Assembly (NCBI GenBank): GCA_014843695.1
Contig: CM026401.1
Coordinates: forward strand, 46,203,477 to 46,267,476
Direction: 5' to 3'
Source: Archivesica marissinica
Taxonomy: Eukaryota; Mollusca; Bivalvia; Venerida; Vesicomyidae
DNA: 64,000 nt
Part shown: one piece after another, positions 11,511 through 21,040 of the stretch
Layout: each line of letters begins with the position of its first letter
Numbering within the stretch: position 1 is the first letter of the stretch
The notes under the pieces: model-generated
Told to the model about the DNA's origin: nothing
Database searches by the model: none
The model's input: the letters and a program-made list of their open reading frames with translations, nothing else
Position numbers and translations under genes: made by a program

Positions 11511-11793
11511 GACGGATCTGTAGTCCAGTGGTAACACGCTGGACTGGTAAACCAGGGATCGCAGGTTCGATCCCCCGTCTGACCATAATAAAATTAACAG
11601 TCTTTCAGATGGGACATTAAACCGAGGTACCGTGTCGGTGCTTTACACCGTGCACGTAAAAGAACCAGAGGAGACTATAGAATATAGAATTGGTCTCTGT
11701 CTGTATCATTGCACTATCCTCCAAACATCTAAAATGACTAATCTCTTTAGGAGGCTCATATGGGCAGCCGGTAGCGACGATAAATAAACGTAA
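11511..11793 (+). repeat. SINE-A, subfamily with 5-bp deletion
   Basis: Full SINE-A except for a shortened block GGAGGCTCATATGGGCAGCC (five bases fewer than the usual GGAGGCGTCGCTCATATG form) and TTTAGG for TTCAGG. The same changes are in the copy at 30471-30655. Confidence 0.85.
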
Positions 11794-11925
11794 AATGGTG
11801 TGCTCGACCACGAACGTATTCACCAATTAATGTCTACGCCTTACCACTGTGCACCATACCAATATTACACCTGCACAGTTGGATTATTCGAACGGATGAA
11901 ATTTTATTTATTTAAAAAATATTTA
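11794..11925 (-). repeat. Repeat E adjoining SINE-A (possible tRNA-like head)
   Basis: This is the reverse complement of the sequence at 30282-30402. Read on the - strand it contains CACAGTGGTAAGGCGTAGAC (A-box-like) and GTGGTCGAGCACACC (B-box-like), so it may be the head of a fifth tRNA-derived SINE family. It also adjoins a SINE-A at the other site. Confidence 0.55.
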
Positions 11926-11930
11926 AAACA

Positions 11931-12164
11931 TTATTTATTTTAAAACGACGAAACAAGTTTTAACAACTTACACCAATCACTCTCGTTAGCGCGGATGAAA
12001 GCGTATATGTGGTCATTTGAGTGGGAGGAAACCGGAGTACCCGAAGAAAACCCACCTGTCCGATCTGGCGACCCCGTACCATCTCACATACTTCCCGGTC
12101 CGAGGATCGAACCAGGGTTACATTGGTGAGAAGCGAGCGCGCTAACCACTGCGCTAATCGGAAA
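11931..12164 (-). repeat. SINE-C, full length
   Basis: Read on -, the head is GATTAGCGCAGTGGTTAGCG with a B-box-like segment (degraded here), the body includes GTACTCCGGTTTCCTCCCAC, and the tail AGTGATTGGTGTAAGTTG runs to an AAATAAA end. It shares its 3' tail type with SINE-B. Confidence 0.82.
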
Positions 12165-12476
12165 TATTAGTTTGATAGTACCCTTTTCATAGTCGATATA
12201 GGTGCTTCATGATCAACTGGAGCAAGCTACATTCTTCGTATAGTGTTACTATGGCACATATATGCACAACCATTCATATTATATTTCACAATACAACTTC
12301 CATTTAAACATTTTATCAAACATAAAAATAGAACTACTTTGCACAAATATATATAACATATGTAACCAGAAGCGTACACTATTTAACACACATTATTCAG
12401 TTTTTTGAAATGCGGTTTTATAATCTATGGAGGTTTTCTGGACGTTTGTATTGTGAATCATCGGACCAGTAAAACA
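12165..12476. other. Unassigned AT-rich spacer
   Basis: No gene, SINE box or TIR was recognised. Confidence 0.4.
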
Positions 12477-13033
12477 CCAATAGCTGGTAGACCATCGCAG
12501 CACCAAGCTGGTAGACCATCGCAGCACCAAGCTGGTAGACCATCGCAGCACCAAGCTGGTAGACCATCGCAGCACCTAGCTGGTAGACCATCGCAGCACC
12601 AAGCTGGTAGACCATCGTAGCACCAAGCTGGTAGACCATCGCAGCACCAAGCTGGTAGACCATCGTAGCACCAAGCTGGTAGACCATCACAGCACCAAGC
12701 TGGTAGACAATCGCAGCACCAAGCTGGTAGACCATCGTAGCACAAAGCTGGTTGACCATCGTAACACCAAGCTGGTAGACCATCGCAGCACCAAGCTGGT
12801 AGACCATCGTAGCACAAAGCTGGTAGACCATCGCAGCACCTAGCTGGTAGACTATCGCAGCACCAAGCTGGTAGACCATCGTAGCACCAAGCTGGTAGAC
12901 CATCACAGCGCCAAGCTGGTAGACAATCGCAGCACCAAGCTGGTAGACCATCGTAGCACAAAGCTGGTAGACCATCGTAGCACCAAGCTGGTAGACCATC
13001 GCAGCACCAAGCTGGTAGACCATCACAGCACCA
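12477..13033. repeat. 24-bp minisatellite, about 23 copies
   Basis: The unit is ACCAAGCTGGTAGACCATCG plus CAGC. On the - strand it reads MVYQLGAA/DGLPAWCC in two open frames because 24 is a multiple of three and the unit has no stop. The resulting 250-280 codon ORFs run on into a SINE-A head and are not genes. Confidence 0.93.
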
Positions 13034-13112
13034 TGGTTCTCTGTACAAGCATCGGCTGGAAAATAAACCATGGCAATATATAACACATGTTGTCTGTGAG
13101 AAAACACATGGC

Positions 13113-13187
13113 AGGCGGATCTGTAGTCCAGTGGTAACACGCTGAACTGGTAATCCAGGGATCGCAGGTTCGAACCCCCGTCTGACA
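13113..13187 (+). repeat. SINE-A head only, fused to a SINE-D body fragment
   Basis: It has the complete SINE-A tRNA-like part (anticodon arm CTGAACTGGTAATCCAG, B box GGTTCGAACCC), but the A body is absent. The sequence passes directly into an antisense SINE-D body fragment. Confidence 0.75.
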
Positions 13188-13255
13188 CATTTCATGGGCA
13201 GGCTCCAGCGGTTATCCAGTACTAAGCGCCCCAACCTCCGTAAGAAACTGCCACG
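13188..13255 (-). repeat. SINE-D body fragment
   Basis: Contains GGGCAGGCTCCAGCGGTTAT and CCTCCGTAAGAAACTGCCA, the conserved part of SINE-D, without head or tail. Confidence 0.65.
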
Positions 13256-13363
13256 TGATACACGTGATACATAATGTATGGCACGTACAACAACCATACA
13301 TTTCTGAACAAAGCCAATGACGAAACTGAAATCGGAATCCGGCGATGTTCACGGAAATTGTAT

Positions 13364-14045
13364 TACAGTGAAACCGCTCTAAACTGAACTTCACCGGGAC
13401 CAGAAGTAAAGTTCACTTTGGAGGGAGGGGTGTAGAGGGATTTCATATTTGGGTACTCCTACCTCAACAGTTCAATTTTGCAATGCGTAGAATGTGGCTG
13501 AGCGTTGATTAATGTTTGGCAGTTAATAAAGAACTGATATCGATTTTTTTTTAGATAAACGTCGTCTCTTTAAAAGAATAGGCAATAACATTAGCCTGGG
13601 AACATGCGTCGATATGATTTGCCTGGTCAGTCAAATAAATATTTTTTACCACCGAGACTATTAATTGGGCCGTACTGAGTTTCTGATCATATGTCATTTT
13701 GCTAGAAGTTAAACAAGTGAAAAATCGACAGACTGGAAGCCAGTCTACAATAACATATTTGATAAAGACAAGTTCGGTTTAGAGGGGTCAATTACAGTTG
13801 AAAAAGAACTATTTTTAAAAAATTATATACGGTATTTCGAAACGAAGGTTTATATAGGTTTTTATACAGTGAACAATGAAGGGGAAACATCCTGGTTCAA
13901 GAAAAGTGCTCGGTTTGTAGGGAGTTCCGGCTTAGAGGAGTTCCGAGTTCCGGTTTAGAGGAGTTCCGGTTTAGAGGAGTTCCGGTTTTGACGAGTTTCG
14001 CTGAATACACTTAAAGCCTGTGCAGAACGACGAAGTTTCACTGTA
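13364..14045. mobile_element. TIR DNA transposon remnant (TACAGTGAAAC ends)
   Basis: The left end TACAGTGAAACCGCTC and right end GAAGTTTCACTGTA form an 11-bp TIR (TACAGTGAAAC), with TA at each end. Near the right end GTTCCGGTTTAGAGGA is repeated about three times and is complementary to left-end motifs CCGCTCTAAAC and GAACTTCACC. No transposase ORF is present. A non-autonomous or decayed element; the superfamily is not assigned. Confidence 0.6.
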
Positions 14046-14496
14046 TGTCAGGATCCCGTTTCTATGCCAACACTTTTAACAAAGCATGCTAAAATGCATT
14101 TACGCGCATGTAATTTCTTTGCTAGAGTATGTTAATACAGTCCTAAAACGAGTACAAATTTAATCAATAAAAAATGGAAAAAAAACCTTCTATAAATTAT
14201 GTTATGTTTGAACATTAACTGAAAAATAACAACACAAAAGTTAAGTTGAAATTAATCATTGTTAGTACTTTAATTTGCATAACCTGGTTTTCAAGAGTTG
14301 GGGAGGGCAGTTTACTAATGTTGTTAGACCATGTTGCCCAGCCCATTTTTCTTTTTCTATGCTTTGTAATGATTATGTCAAATAGCAAATAAAATATGGT
14401 TAAACTTTCAAGTATTCGTTCGAAAGCTTTTCTTGTTTCAAAATTTGTAAAATATAATTATGAAATAATATATTAATGAAACTGAATGTTACCTCG
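14046..14496. other. 3' flank of the transporter gene
   Basis: AT-rich DNA downstream of the SLC7A4-like stop codon (gene on -). It may include the 3' UTR, but no convincing polyadenylation signal can be singled out. A retroelement-like 3' end AAATAAAATATGGTTAAAC lies near 14388-14406 (+). Confidence 0.4.
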
Positions 14497-14684
14497 CTAC
14501 AGATTCCCGTATGTCTGAGCCTCATTTTTCTGGTCTGGTTGCTGTTGTACTACTTCCTCGTCCAGTCTTGAGAGCGTTCTGGATGAAATGTCCGCCTCAC
14601 CTCCATACGTTACCATTGGTCCATAGTTCATTGACCGGCCCTCTTTGCTATGCCACATGCCATACACAAAATACAACAGGAACC
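14497..14684 (-). CDS. SLC7A4-like: SLC7A4-like transporter, coding exon 4 (last)
   Basis: The acceptor TGTATTACAG precedes GGTTCCTG on the - strand. The exon completes the split Gly codon and reads GFLLYFVYGMWHSKEG, the characteristic last membrane segment of CAT-type SLC7 carriers. A polar cytosolic tail of about 45 residues follows, to a TAG stop at 14499-14497. The phase (1) matches the end of exon 3. I see no frameshift. With the other three exons it gives a 636-residue product. Confidence 0.85.
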
Positions 14685-15126
14685 CTGTAATACACCCATT
14701 TATGACAGTTCACTGGTAATTGATACATTCACCTTGCAGTCGACACGTACATTACGACGAGATGCAATGCTCAAATGATGTTACAACATTAACAACCAAC
14801 AATATATTACTATACCCCACCCACCTACCAGCATGGACGAACACGCTTTTTTTTAATATACCCCCCACCCCCCGACAAAAGAGAAGTGGTGCGTTTTTAA
14901 AGTCACTCACTGTAGTCGCATTTTGGTGGATCGTAAAACAAGATTCGCGTCAGCCCATAGCGAACGTAACCACCATCTCTCACGATTTTGTTGCATTTTT
15001 GGCGTTTGATGTGGTATGTCCAATGCTGAGGACACGTCGTTTCAATGTATTGGGACAGCAAGAACATGTGTATTATATTTGTTTAACAGTGAACACACAA
15101 ACTCTTTGCTACTTAAATTAAAAACA
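14685..15126. other. Intron 3, upper part
   Basis: Non-coding DNA between exons 3 and 4 of the transporter, containing C-rich and T-rich runs near 14810-14880. The ORF at 14720-15121 (+) has no recognisable domain and is antisense to the intron. Confidence 0.5.
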
Positions 15127-15365
15127 ACTGTATTTATTTCACAACGATTGCGAAGCAAGTTTTAACAACTTATATTAATCACTCTCGTTGGCGCGGATGA
15201 AAGCGTATATGTGGTCTCGTGTGGGAGGAAACCGGAGTACCCGGAGAAAACCCACCTGTCCGATCTGGCGACCACCGTACCATCTCACATACTTCCTGAT
15301 CCGAGTATCGAATCCGTGCATTGGTGAGGCGCGAGCGCGCTGTCCACTGCGCTAATCGGACAGCC
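15127..15365 (-). repeat. SINE-C, full length
   Basis: It has the tail (ACAACGATTGCGAAGCAAG on +), the body with GTGGGAGGAAACCGGAGTAC, and the head ending GCGCTAATCGGACAGCC, all in antisense. Confidence 0.85.
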
Positions 15366-15499
15366 TGTGTACTTTTTATTTTTATTTCAAATTTCAAAAT
15401 ATCTACACTTTTCATCAAACATGTAAAATCCAGGTTTCTTCACTAATTGTAGATCAAGAAAAAAAATGTCTAGTCTCAAAATCCAGGTTTCTTCAATAA

Positions 15500-16450
15500 T
15501 TATGAATTAATAATAATAATAATAATAATAAAGACTATATTTAACGATGATTCATCTACCATGAGGCCCTTAACAACTTAAAACATGAAATAGCATAATG
15601 ATACATGTAAACAGTAACCAGTAAAACTTTCATAGGACATAAGATATAAGCTGCAACTAATACTTATATTCATGTATAATTGTATATTATCAGTTTATTA
15701 GGTTATTGGTCTGTTCTTTGCACCACCTGATATATATATCAACGGACCGGCTACACTCTGTGATGCACTTTTGAAAGTAAGCACAGTGTTTCGTATATCA
15801 TTTTGTTCATTTTTAAACGATATATGAACTGATGGTTATATAGATACAGTTGAGTGTGTGTTATAGATCAATGTATATAATGTAAATTTATTGTATTATA
15901 ATTTGACGTATGTACAAAATCTTTGGCAAAGGCACTAAAATAAAACATTTATTTATTTACTTAATTAATAAAAAACCTAAGGATAATATTTCGTTTATAC
16001 ATTTACTTACCATGCATGTATGACATATATGCGTATACATATATACTATCGGGTAAGGTATACATGCATGTACATTGTATTATACACGCAAATAATTAAA
16101 TCATATTGGAAAGACTATTGCACTAAATAGGTCTATTTTCGTTTAAAATGAAATAAATAAAATTGCATAAAGCTCCAATGATTTTGGGGTATAAAATTAC
16201 AGGGCCTTCTCTTTGTTTTGTACGATGATGTTTTATTATGTGTGTTGTGTAGATTGTCACTACAAAATGTAGTTTCACTGTTCGCTATCTCTATCATGCA
16301 TATGTTTTGACCTCATGGGCTTTTTAGCCTAATGATTTTGAATAAAATGTCTGTCTGTCTGTCTATATAAAGCTTTGAAGTGTGGAACAGAATGTGCTGT
16401 TTTGGTGTGATAAGGGAGGGAATTCCACAAGTGTGACCCTGAGTATAAAT
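15500..16450 (-). mobile_element. Retroelement 3' end with (AAT)n tail, interrupted
   Basis: As read on -, this is an element 3' end terminating in ATTTAACGATG-type sequence complement and a (TTA)n tail at 15510-15532. It matches the copy at 44190-44560 over ACATGAAATAGCATAATG and CATGTAAACAGTAACCAG up to TTGCACCACCTGATATAT. The match resumes after an insertion with AAAGCTTTGAAG (about 16369). It is probably a LINE 3' region; no coding sequence remains. Confidence 0.55.
15738..16368 (+). mobile_element. LINE 3' end inserted into an older repeat
   Basis: Absent from the otherwise matching copy at 44190-44560. It ends with GGGCTTTTTAGCCTAATG, then TTTTGAATAAAATG and a (TCTG)n tail, a typical non-LTR 3' terminus with a small hairpin (GGGCT...AGCC). 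Short TA-rich target bases flank it. No ORF remains, so it is strongly 5'-truncated. Confidence 0.6.
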
Positions 16451-16678
16451 ATACCAGTTTCTAACTACAATAAACAGTCATATTCGGTCATATTGCTCGC
16501 CCATATGGTTTACCGGCGGCGAGGGTAAAAAACTACAACAGGTTTTAGCAATTGTGAACAGTGTCTATCTACACAATCAATGTTCATCATTCCATGCTAG
16601 CTACAAGCTTAGCTGAAGTACACACTGTGCATAAGTAACTGCGACGTAATTACTTAGAGTAGATCTTATATTATAATA
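16451..16678. other. Intron 3 spacer
   Basis: Unique-looking intronic DNA. Nothing was recognised. Confidence 0.4.
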
Positions 16679-17205
16679 CAGACGGGTCTGTAGTCCAGTG
16701 GTTTATACAAATTTATTTTAGTTCGATTGCGAAACAAGTTCTTTCAACTTATATTAATCACTATCGAGACCTCATTCTGATGGAATACATCGCCATGAAG
16801 GAGAGAGAAGAGGCAATGTGGAATTCAAATGCCTTACCTAAAGGCACAATCGTAACGGCTCCAGCAGAGCTCGAACTCCGGACCTTTCGCACCTGAAGCG
16901 GACGCGCATCCACTGCGCTATCACGACTTACACGTGGTTAAACGCTGGACTGGTAATCCAGGGATCTCAGGTTCGACCCCCTGTCTAACCCTAATAAAAT
17001 TAACAGTCTTTCAGATGGGACTTTAAGCCGAGGTCTCATGTCGGTGCTTTACACCGTGCACGTAAAAGAACAAGAGAATACTCTGGAATGGGTCTCTGTC
17101 TGTATCATGCACTATCCTTCAAAAATCTAAAATGACTAATCTCTTCAGGATGCGTCGCTCATATGGGCAACCGGTTGCGACGATAAATAAACATAAAACA
17201 CACAA
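16679..17205 (+). repeat. SINE-A interrupted by a SINE-B
   Basis: SINE-A begins at 16679 and stops at CCAGTGGTT. It resumes at GTGGTTAAACGCTGGACTGG (16934) and continues to its normal end. The interruption is an antisense SINE-B inserted in the A-box region. Confidence 0.88.
16704..16933 (-). repeat. SINE-B nested in SINE-A
   Basis: Complete antisense SINE-B (tail ATACAAATTTATTTTAG to head CACGACTTACAC, as read on +), flanked by GTGGTT at 16698-16703 and 16934-16939 as a target-site duplication. Confidence 0.88.
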
Positions 17206-17231
17206 TACATTGTAATACGACATGTACGTAC

Positions 17232-17340
17232 CGACGAGCATCCATATTGCAAGTCGTATCCAGGTGAGGTATCCGAGTTTCATCATTAATGCTGTATTGC
17301 AGGCTATGCTTAGCGCCGGGATCAACGGAACCAGCGGAAT
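17232..17340 (-). CDS. SLC7A4-like: SLC7A4-like transporter, coding exon 3
   Basis: 109-bp exon with acceptor TTCTAATTTCAG and donor GTACGTAC. It reads IPLVPLIPALSIACN..., a hydrophobic segment matching the membrane span after the cytosolic loop in CAT-type SLC7 proteins, and ends in WMLVG with phase 1. It connects in frame to exon 2 (phase 0, ...LTFQ) and exon 4 (GFLLYF...). A SINE-A ends only 27 bases from its donor. Confidence 0.85.
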
Positions 17341-17379
17341 CTGAAATTAGAACACAAAAAACCGTTTAGTTTAATCATA

Positions 17380-17561
17380 TACAGTCAAATCTGTGTTAGT
17401 GGTCACCTCTATTAAGCAGCCAACCTGTATTAAGCAGCCAGTTTCCAGATTCCCAATATGTTGTTTTATTATACATTTGACCTGTATTAAGCAGCCACCT
17501 GTGTTAAGCAGCCACTTTATGTGATTCCCTTGACTGGCTGCTTAAGACAGGTTTGACTGTA
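17380..17561. mobile_element. TIR element (TACAGTCAAA ends), 182 bp
   Basis: The left end TACAGTCAAATCTGTGTTAG and right end CTTAAGACAGGTTTGACTGT plus A form an imperfect TIR (TACAGTCAAA.CTGT) flanked by TA. Inside, TTAAGCAGCCA is repeated several times. A related right end, GGCTGCTTAGGACATATTTG, is at 17955-17974. Confidence 0.65.
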
Positions 17562-17692
17562 AATTGCTTTCATATAATATACATATTGTATACACAAACT
17601 GCACACTAGTTATATACCAAATGAAATGTAATGGATATTATATGAGTGAAAACATTTATAATTCATAAAAACCAAAAGGTCACATGGAAGTC

Positions 17693-17926
17693 GTGGAAGT
17701 CGTGATGGCTCTGTGGTAGCGCGTTCGCTTCACGTGCGAAAGGCCCGGAGTTCGAGCCCCGCTGGAGCCGTTACGATTGTGTCCTTATGCAAGGCATTTA
17801 AATTCCACATGCTCCTTCTCTCTCCCTCGTGGCGATGGATTCCATCAGGAATGAGGTCTCGAGAGTGACTAGTATAAGTTATAAGAACTTGTTTCGCAAT
17901 CGAGCTAACATAAATTTGTATAAACT
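17693..17926 (+). repeat. SINE-B, full length
   Basis: Head variant GTCGTGATGGCTCTGTGGTA, then the usual B box, body and tail. It lies directly upstream of a right-end fragment of the TACAGTCAAA element and may have inserted into it. Confidence 0.85.
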
Positions 17927-18418
17927 AAGCAGCCACTTTCTGAGATTTCCTTGGCTGGCTGCTTAGGACATATTTGACTGTGTAACATGTATGCCACTCA
18001 TTCTTGTAATAAACCTGTTTCCTCTAGTATGATCTAGGAGTACATGTATATTTACCAATGCAACTCGGGTTCGATCCTCGGATGGTCACATGTTTTACCC
18101 ACATTAATGACGATCCTCCTCTTAAATCAAAAAGATGTAACAGAATGAGCAGACGTTTTCTATGATTCTTGAGAAGTAGCTTGCATAATTGTTGATGAAT
18201 ATAAAAATCAAATAGTTTATTAATATCAATGTAAACAAATGTAAAAAAATGTAAAGAATAAAAGGAAAGACAAACAAAATAAAAAAATAAAATAAAAAAT
18301 AAAACATAAATGTGATTTTGGACCGTGGGTATGTATGCATGAAATGGTGATTACAACTCGTCATAAATGCAGTTAAGTAATGTTCAAAACAATTCTGGGG
18401 ACAATACTTCCGAGCCAC
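17927..18418. other. Intron 2 spacer with a TIR-element fragment
   Basis: 17927-17980 is the right end of a second TACAGTCAAA-type element. 18120-18420 is A/T-rich with a spurious ORF on the - strand. Confidence 0.45.
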
Positions 18419-18708
18419 AGACGGGTCTGTAGCCCAGTGGTAACACGCTGGACTGGTAATCCAGGGATCGCAGGTTCGATCCCCCGTCTGACCCTAATAA
18501 AATTAACAGTCTTTCAGATGTGACGTTAAACCAAGGTCTCGTGTCGGTGCTTTACATCGTGCACGTAAAAGAACCAGAGGAAACTCTGGAATGGGTCTCT
18601 GTCTGTATCATGCACTGTCCTCCAACATCTAAAATGACTAATATCTTCAGGAGGCGTCGCTCATATGGGCAACCGGTAGCGACGATAAATAAACGTAAAA
18701 CACACACA
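18419..18708 (+). repeat. SINE-A, full length
   Basis: It has the head with CTGGACTGGTAATCCAG, the B box, the body with GTGCACGTAAAAGAACCAG, and an (AC)n-type end. Confidence 0.88.
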
Positions 18709-18786
18709 CTTCCGAGCCACCAACCTCGCACAGGACCGTTTATTCTCCCTTTGTAAATACCACAAACTAAGCTTGTCAATTATTTC

Positions 18787-18830
18787 TATTAGCTCGATTT
18801 CGAAATAAGTTCCTACCACATTAGGTTAAT

Positions 18831-18896
<66 letters not shown>

Positions 18897-19017
18897 GACA
18901 ACGTCCCTCGTGCAATGCATCGTGATGAGGAGAGATAAGAGACAATGTTGATTCAAGTGGCTTGCCTAAGGACAGAACCACCGTGGTTTTGGCGGGGCTC
19001 GAACTCACAACAGATTG
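18787..19017 (-). repeat. SINE-B, strongly diverged
   Basis: Antisense tail TTAGCTCGATTTCGAAATAA, body with a large (CT)n expansion at 18834-18896, and degraded head with GGGGCTCGAACTCACAAC. Older than the neighbouring copy. Confidence 0.7.
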
Positions 19018-19018
19018 A

Positions 19019-19245
19019 GTGGAAGTCGTGATAGCGCAATGGACGCGCGTTTGCTTCAGGTGCGAACGGTCCGGAGTTCGAGCCCCGCTGGAGCCGTTAC
19101 GATTGTGCCCTTAGGCAAGGCATTTAAATTTCCTCTTCTCTCTCCATCGTGGCGATTGATTCCATCAGGAATGAGGTATCGAGAGTGATTAATATAAGTT
19201 GTAAGAACTTGTTTCGCAATCGAGCTAAAATAAATTTGTATAAAC
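19019..19245 (+). repeat. SINE-B, full length
   Basis: It lies head-to-head with the diverged copy. A short body deletion follows CATTTAAATT; the tail is intact. Confidence 0.87.
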
Positions 19246-19503
19246 AGCTTGAGTCCAAAAACGTTAGCGTTGACAACATGAAAATAAAATAGGTTATTCC
19301 AACAAGTGAAATAATGCATTTTTTTATTTCACTGATAAATTTCTATATTTCACCCGAAAGAACACAACAAATAGATCGTAACACGAACATCGATTAATAT
19401 AACTGAAGGATGGTTGCAGTGTTCCGGCAATCAATATTTGTGCGTCGTTGTATCAAATTTTCAAAAGTAAAGATGATTTGTTGCACCGGGTTCCATATGG
19501 CAT

Positions 19504-19738
19504 TTAACCCATTTGATTCTGGATACCGTTCTGGATAACATAGAGCCATATCAGCCGCCACGGAACGTGACGTCTGATCAGGCTATATGCTGTTTGCTAT
19601 TCAGATGATCTTGCTAAGACACGTGGCTATGTAGTAAACAACATAGATCCTGATCAGCACGCAGTGTCACGCTCCGGCTGATCTGGATCTATGTTGTTTG
19701 CAAAAGCCTATAAATGTATCCAGAATGAAATGGGTTAA
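19504..19738. mobile_element. piggyBac-like MITE (TTAA-flanked)
   Basis: TTAA stands at both ends. The TIRs CCCATTTGATTCTGGATAC and, in reverse complement, CCCATTTCATTCTGGATAC match at 18 of 19 positions. A TTAA target with CCC...GGG termini is the signature of the piggyBac superfamily. Internal subterminal inverted motifs (ATAACATAGA/TCTATGTT, GATCAGG/CCTGATC) are present. There is no coding capacity. Confidence 0.75.
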
Positions 19739-19757
19739 TAATATTAACTTAATATAT

Positions 19758-20288
19758 ATTCTAACACGACCTAGCTAATAACATACATACTTGTAGAGTA
19801 AAATCTACCTCGGGTTATTCTGCGATATACCTACCTTGAACTATGCTGCGCGCGCACCGTGTTTTGGCTATTCCATTTATACAATGCGTGTAAAGTTTTA
19901 TGAATGAAAGTCACGTGATGTTTTTAAATACTACCGCGGGAATTCGCGGAAGTGAGCTATTTTTAAAATCAGATAATCTCTTGTCCGTCTTGTTTTTCTG
20001 TTAAGTAACGTTTCAGTTACTATTCTGTACAGTTTTATTTGACAAAATAAATAAAATTATTGATCAGTTACAACTTTTGTTCATTTATGCACTAGATTGA
20101 TATTTTTCATAACAAATAACGTCATCACCCCTTACGCGGGAGGAACTTTCGAAAGCCAAATGCTGCGGTGTAGCACCGCGTTTGAAGAAAATACTCCTTT
20201 GATTCTAGTCTAAAATTATTAGAAGTAAGTCGTGTTAGAATCGAAATAATAAGTATCAACCGTGGTATATCGCAGAATAATCCGAGGT
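19758..20288. repeat. Interleaved inverted repeats
   Basis: ATTCTAACACGAC (19758) is repeated inverted as GTCGTGTTAGAAT (20229). CTCGGGTTATTCTGCGATAT (19810) is repeated inverted as ATATCGCAGAATAATCCGAG (20267-20286). The two pairs are interleaved rather than nested. Probably a foldback transposon with complex termini, or two overlapping ones; no ORF. Confidence 0.55.
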
Positions 20289-21040
20289 GTCGTTCTTATG
20301 CGTAGAAATATATCACTCAGGCCGAATTACACAGTAATGGTTTCTCAAGTATCTCCTTATAGTACATACCAATACTTGTTTTCTTCAATCCCCAGCCGAT
20401 AAAATGACTTTCGCAGCTATTTGCCTAGGAAATGTATGAGCAATTGTCGTAACATTTTGCCCGACCTGAGAGAAATTAGCTAAACTTATTCTAGGAACAA
20501 ATCTCAATCAATTAATAAATATGTCACGGAAACGCTTGAATAGCTGAACAAGATAATTATGTATACAGGATACTTAGTAATTAATAAGATGGCTCATAAA
20601 ACGAGTTAAAGCAAATCTCTAAACAGATGTCATATTGGAAGGCTTTGTTAATTATAAAGCTGATGTAGAGTGTTCAACATGCATAGTCGATTGATTGATA
20701 TCCGCAGTCGAATTGGAGCTTGGAACTTGGAGCTTGGAGCTTGGCTAACAACTGTGCGGATTTGTGGCAATTAGTTTAAACATATTTATTTTGTATCATG
20801 TACATGGTTATTTACATGGTTATTTACAACAATTGTATTACGGAATTTGACCGAAAGCTATACAGCTTACGGTTGTCCTCTCCTTAATGACATTTCACTT
20901 TTTTTCACGCTCCTATCAACAAATCACAAATGAAATTAAAACACAACTTAAGCCGCACAATAAACTCAAATTGCCAATAATAAACGAAAAGAGTTTATCT
21001 TTCACAATTAATTGTGATGTATCAGTTAGTGTTAGACTTG
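20289..21040. other. Intron 2 spacer
   Basis: Unique-looking AT-rich DNA. GAGCTTGG occurs three times in a row around 20718-20745, and TTACATGGTTAT twice around 20810-20825. No gene was seen. ORF 20887-21108 (+) runs into the following repeat. Confidence 0.4.

Noticed and set aside
12418..13297. Two 250-280 codon ORFs (MVYQLGAA and DGLPAWCC repeats)
   Set aside because: They come from the 24-bp minisatellite and run through SINE-A head and SINE-D sequence.
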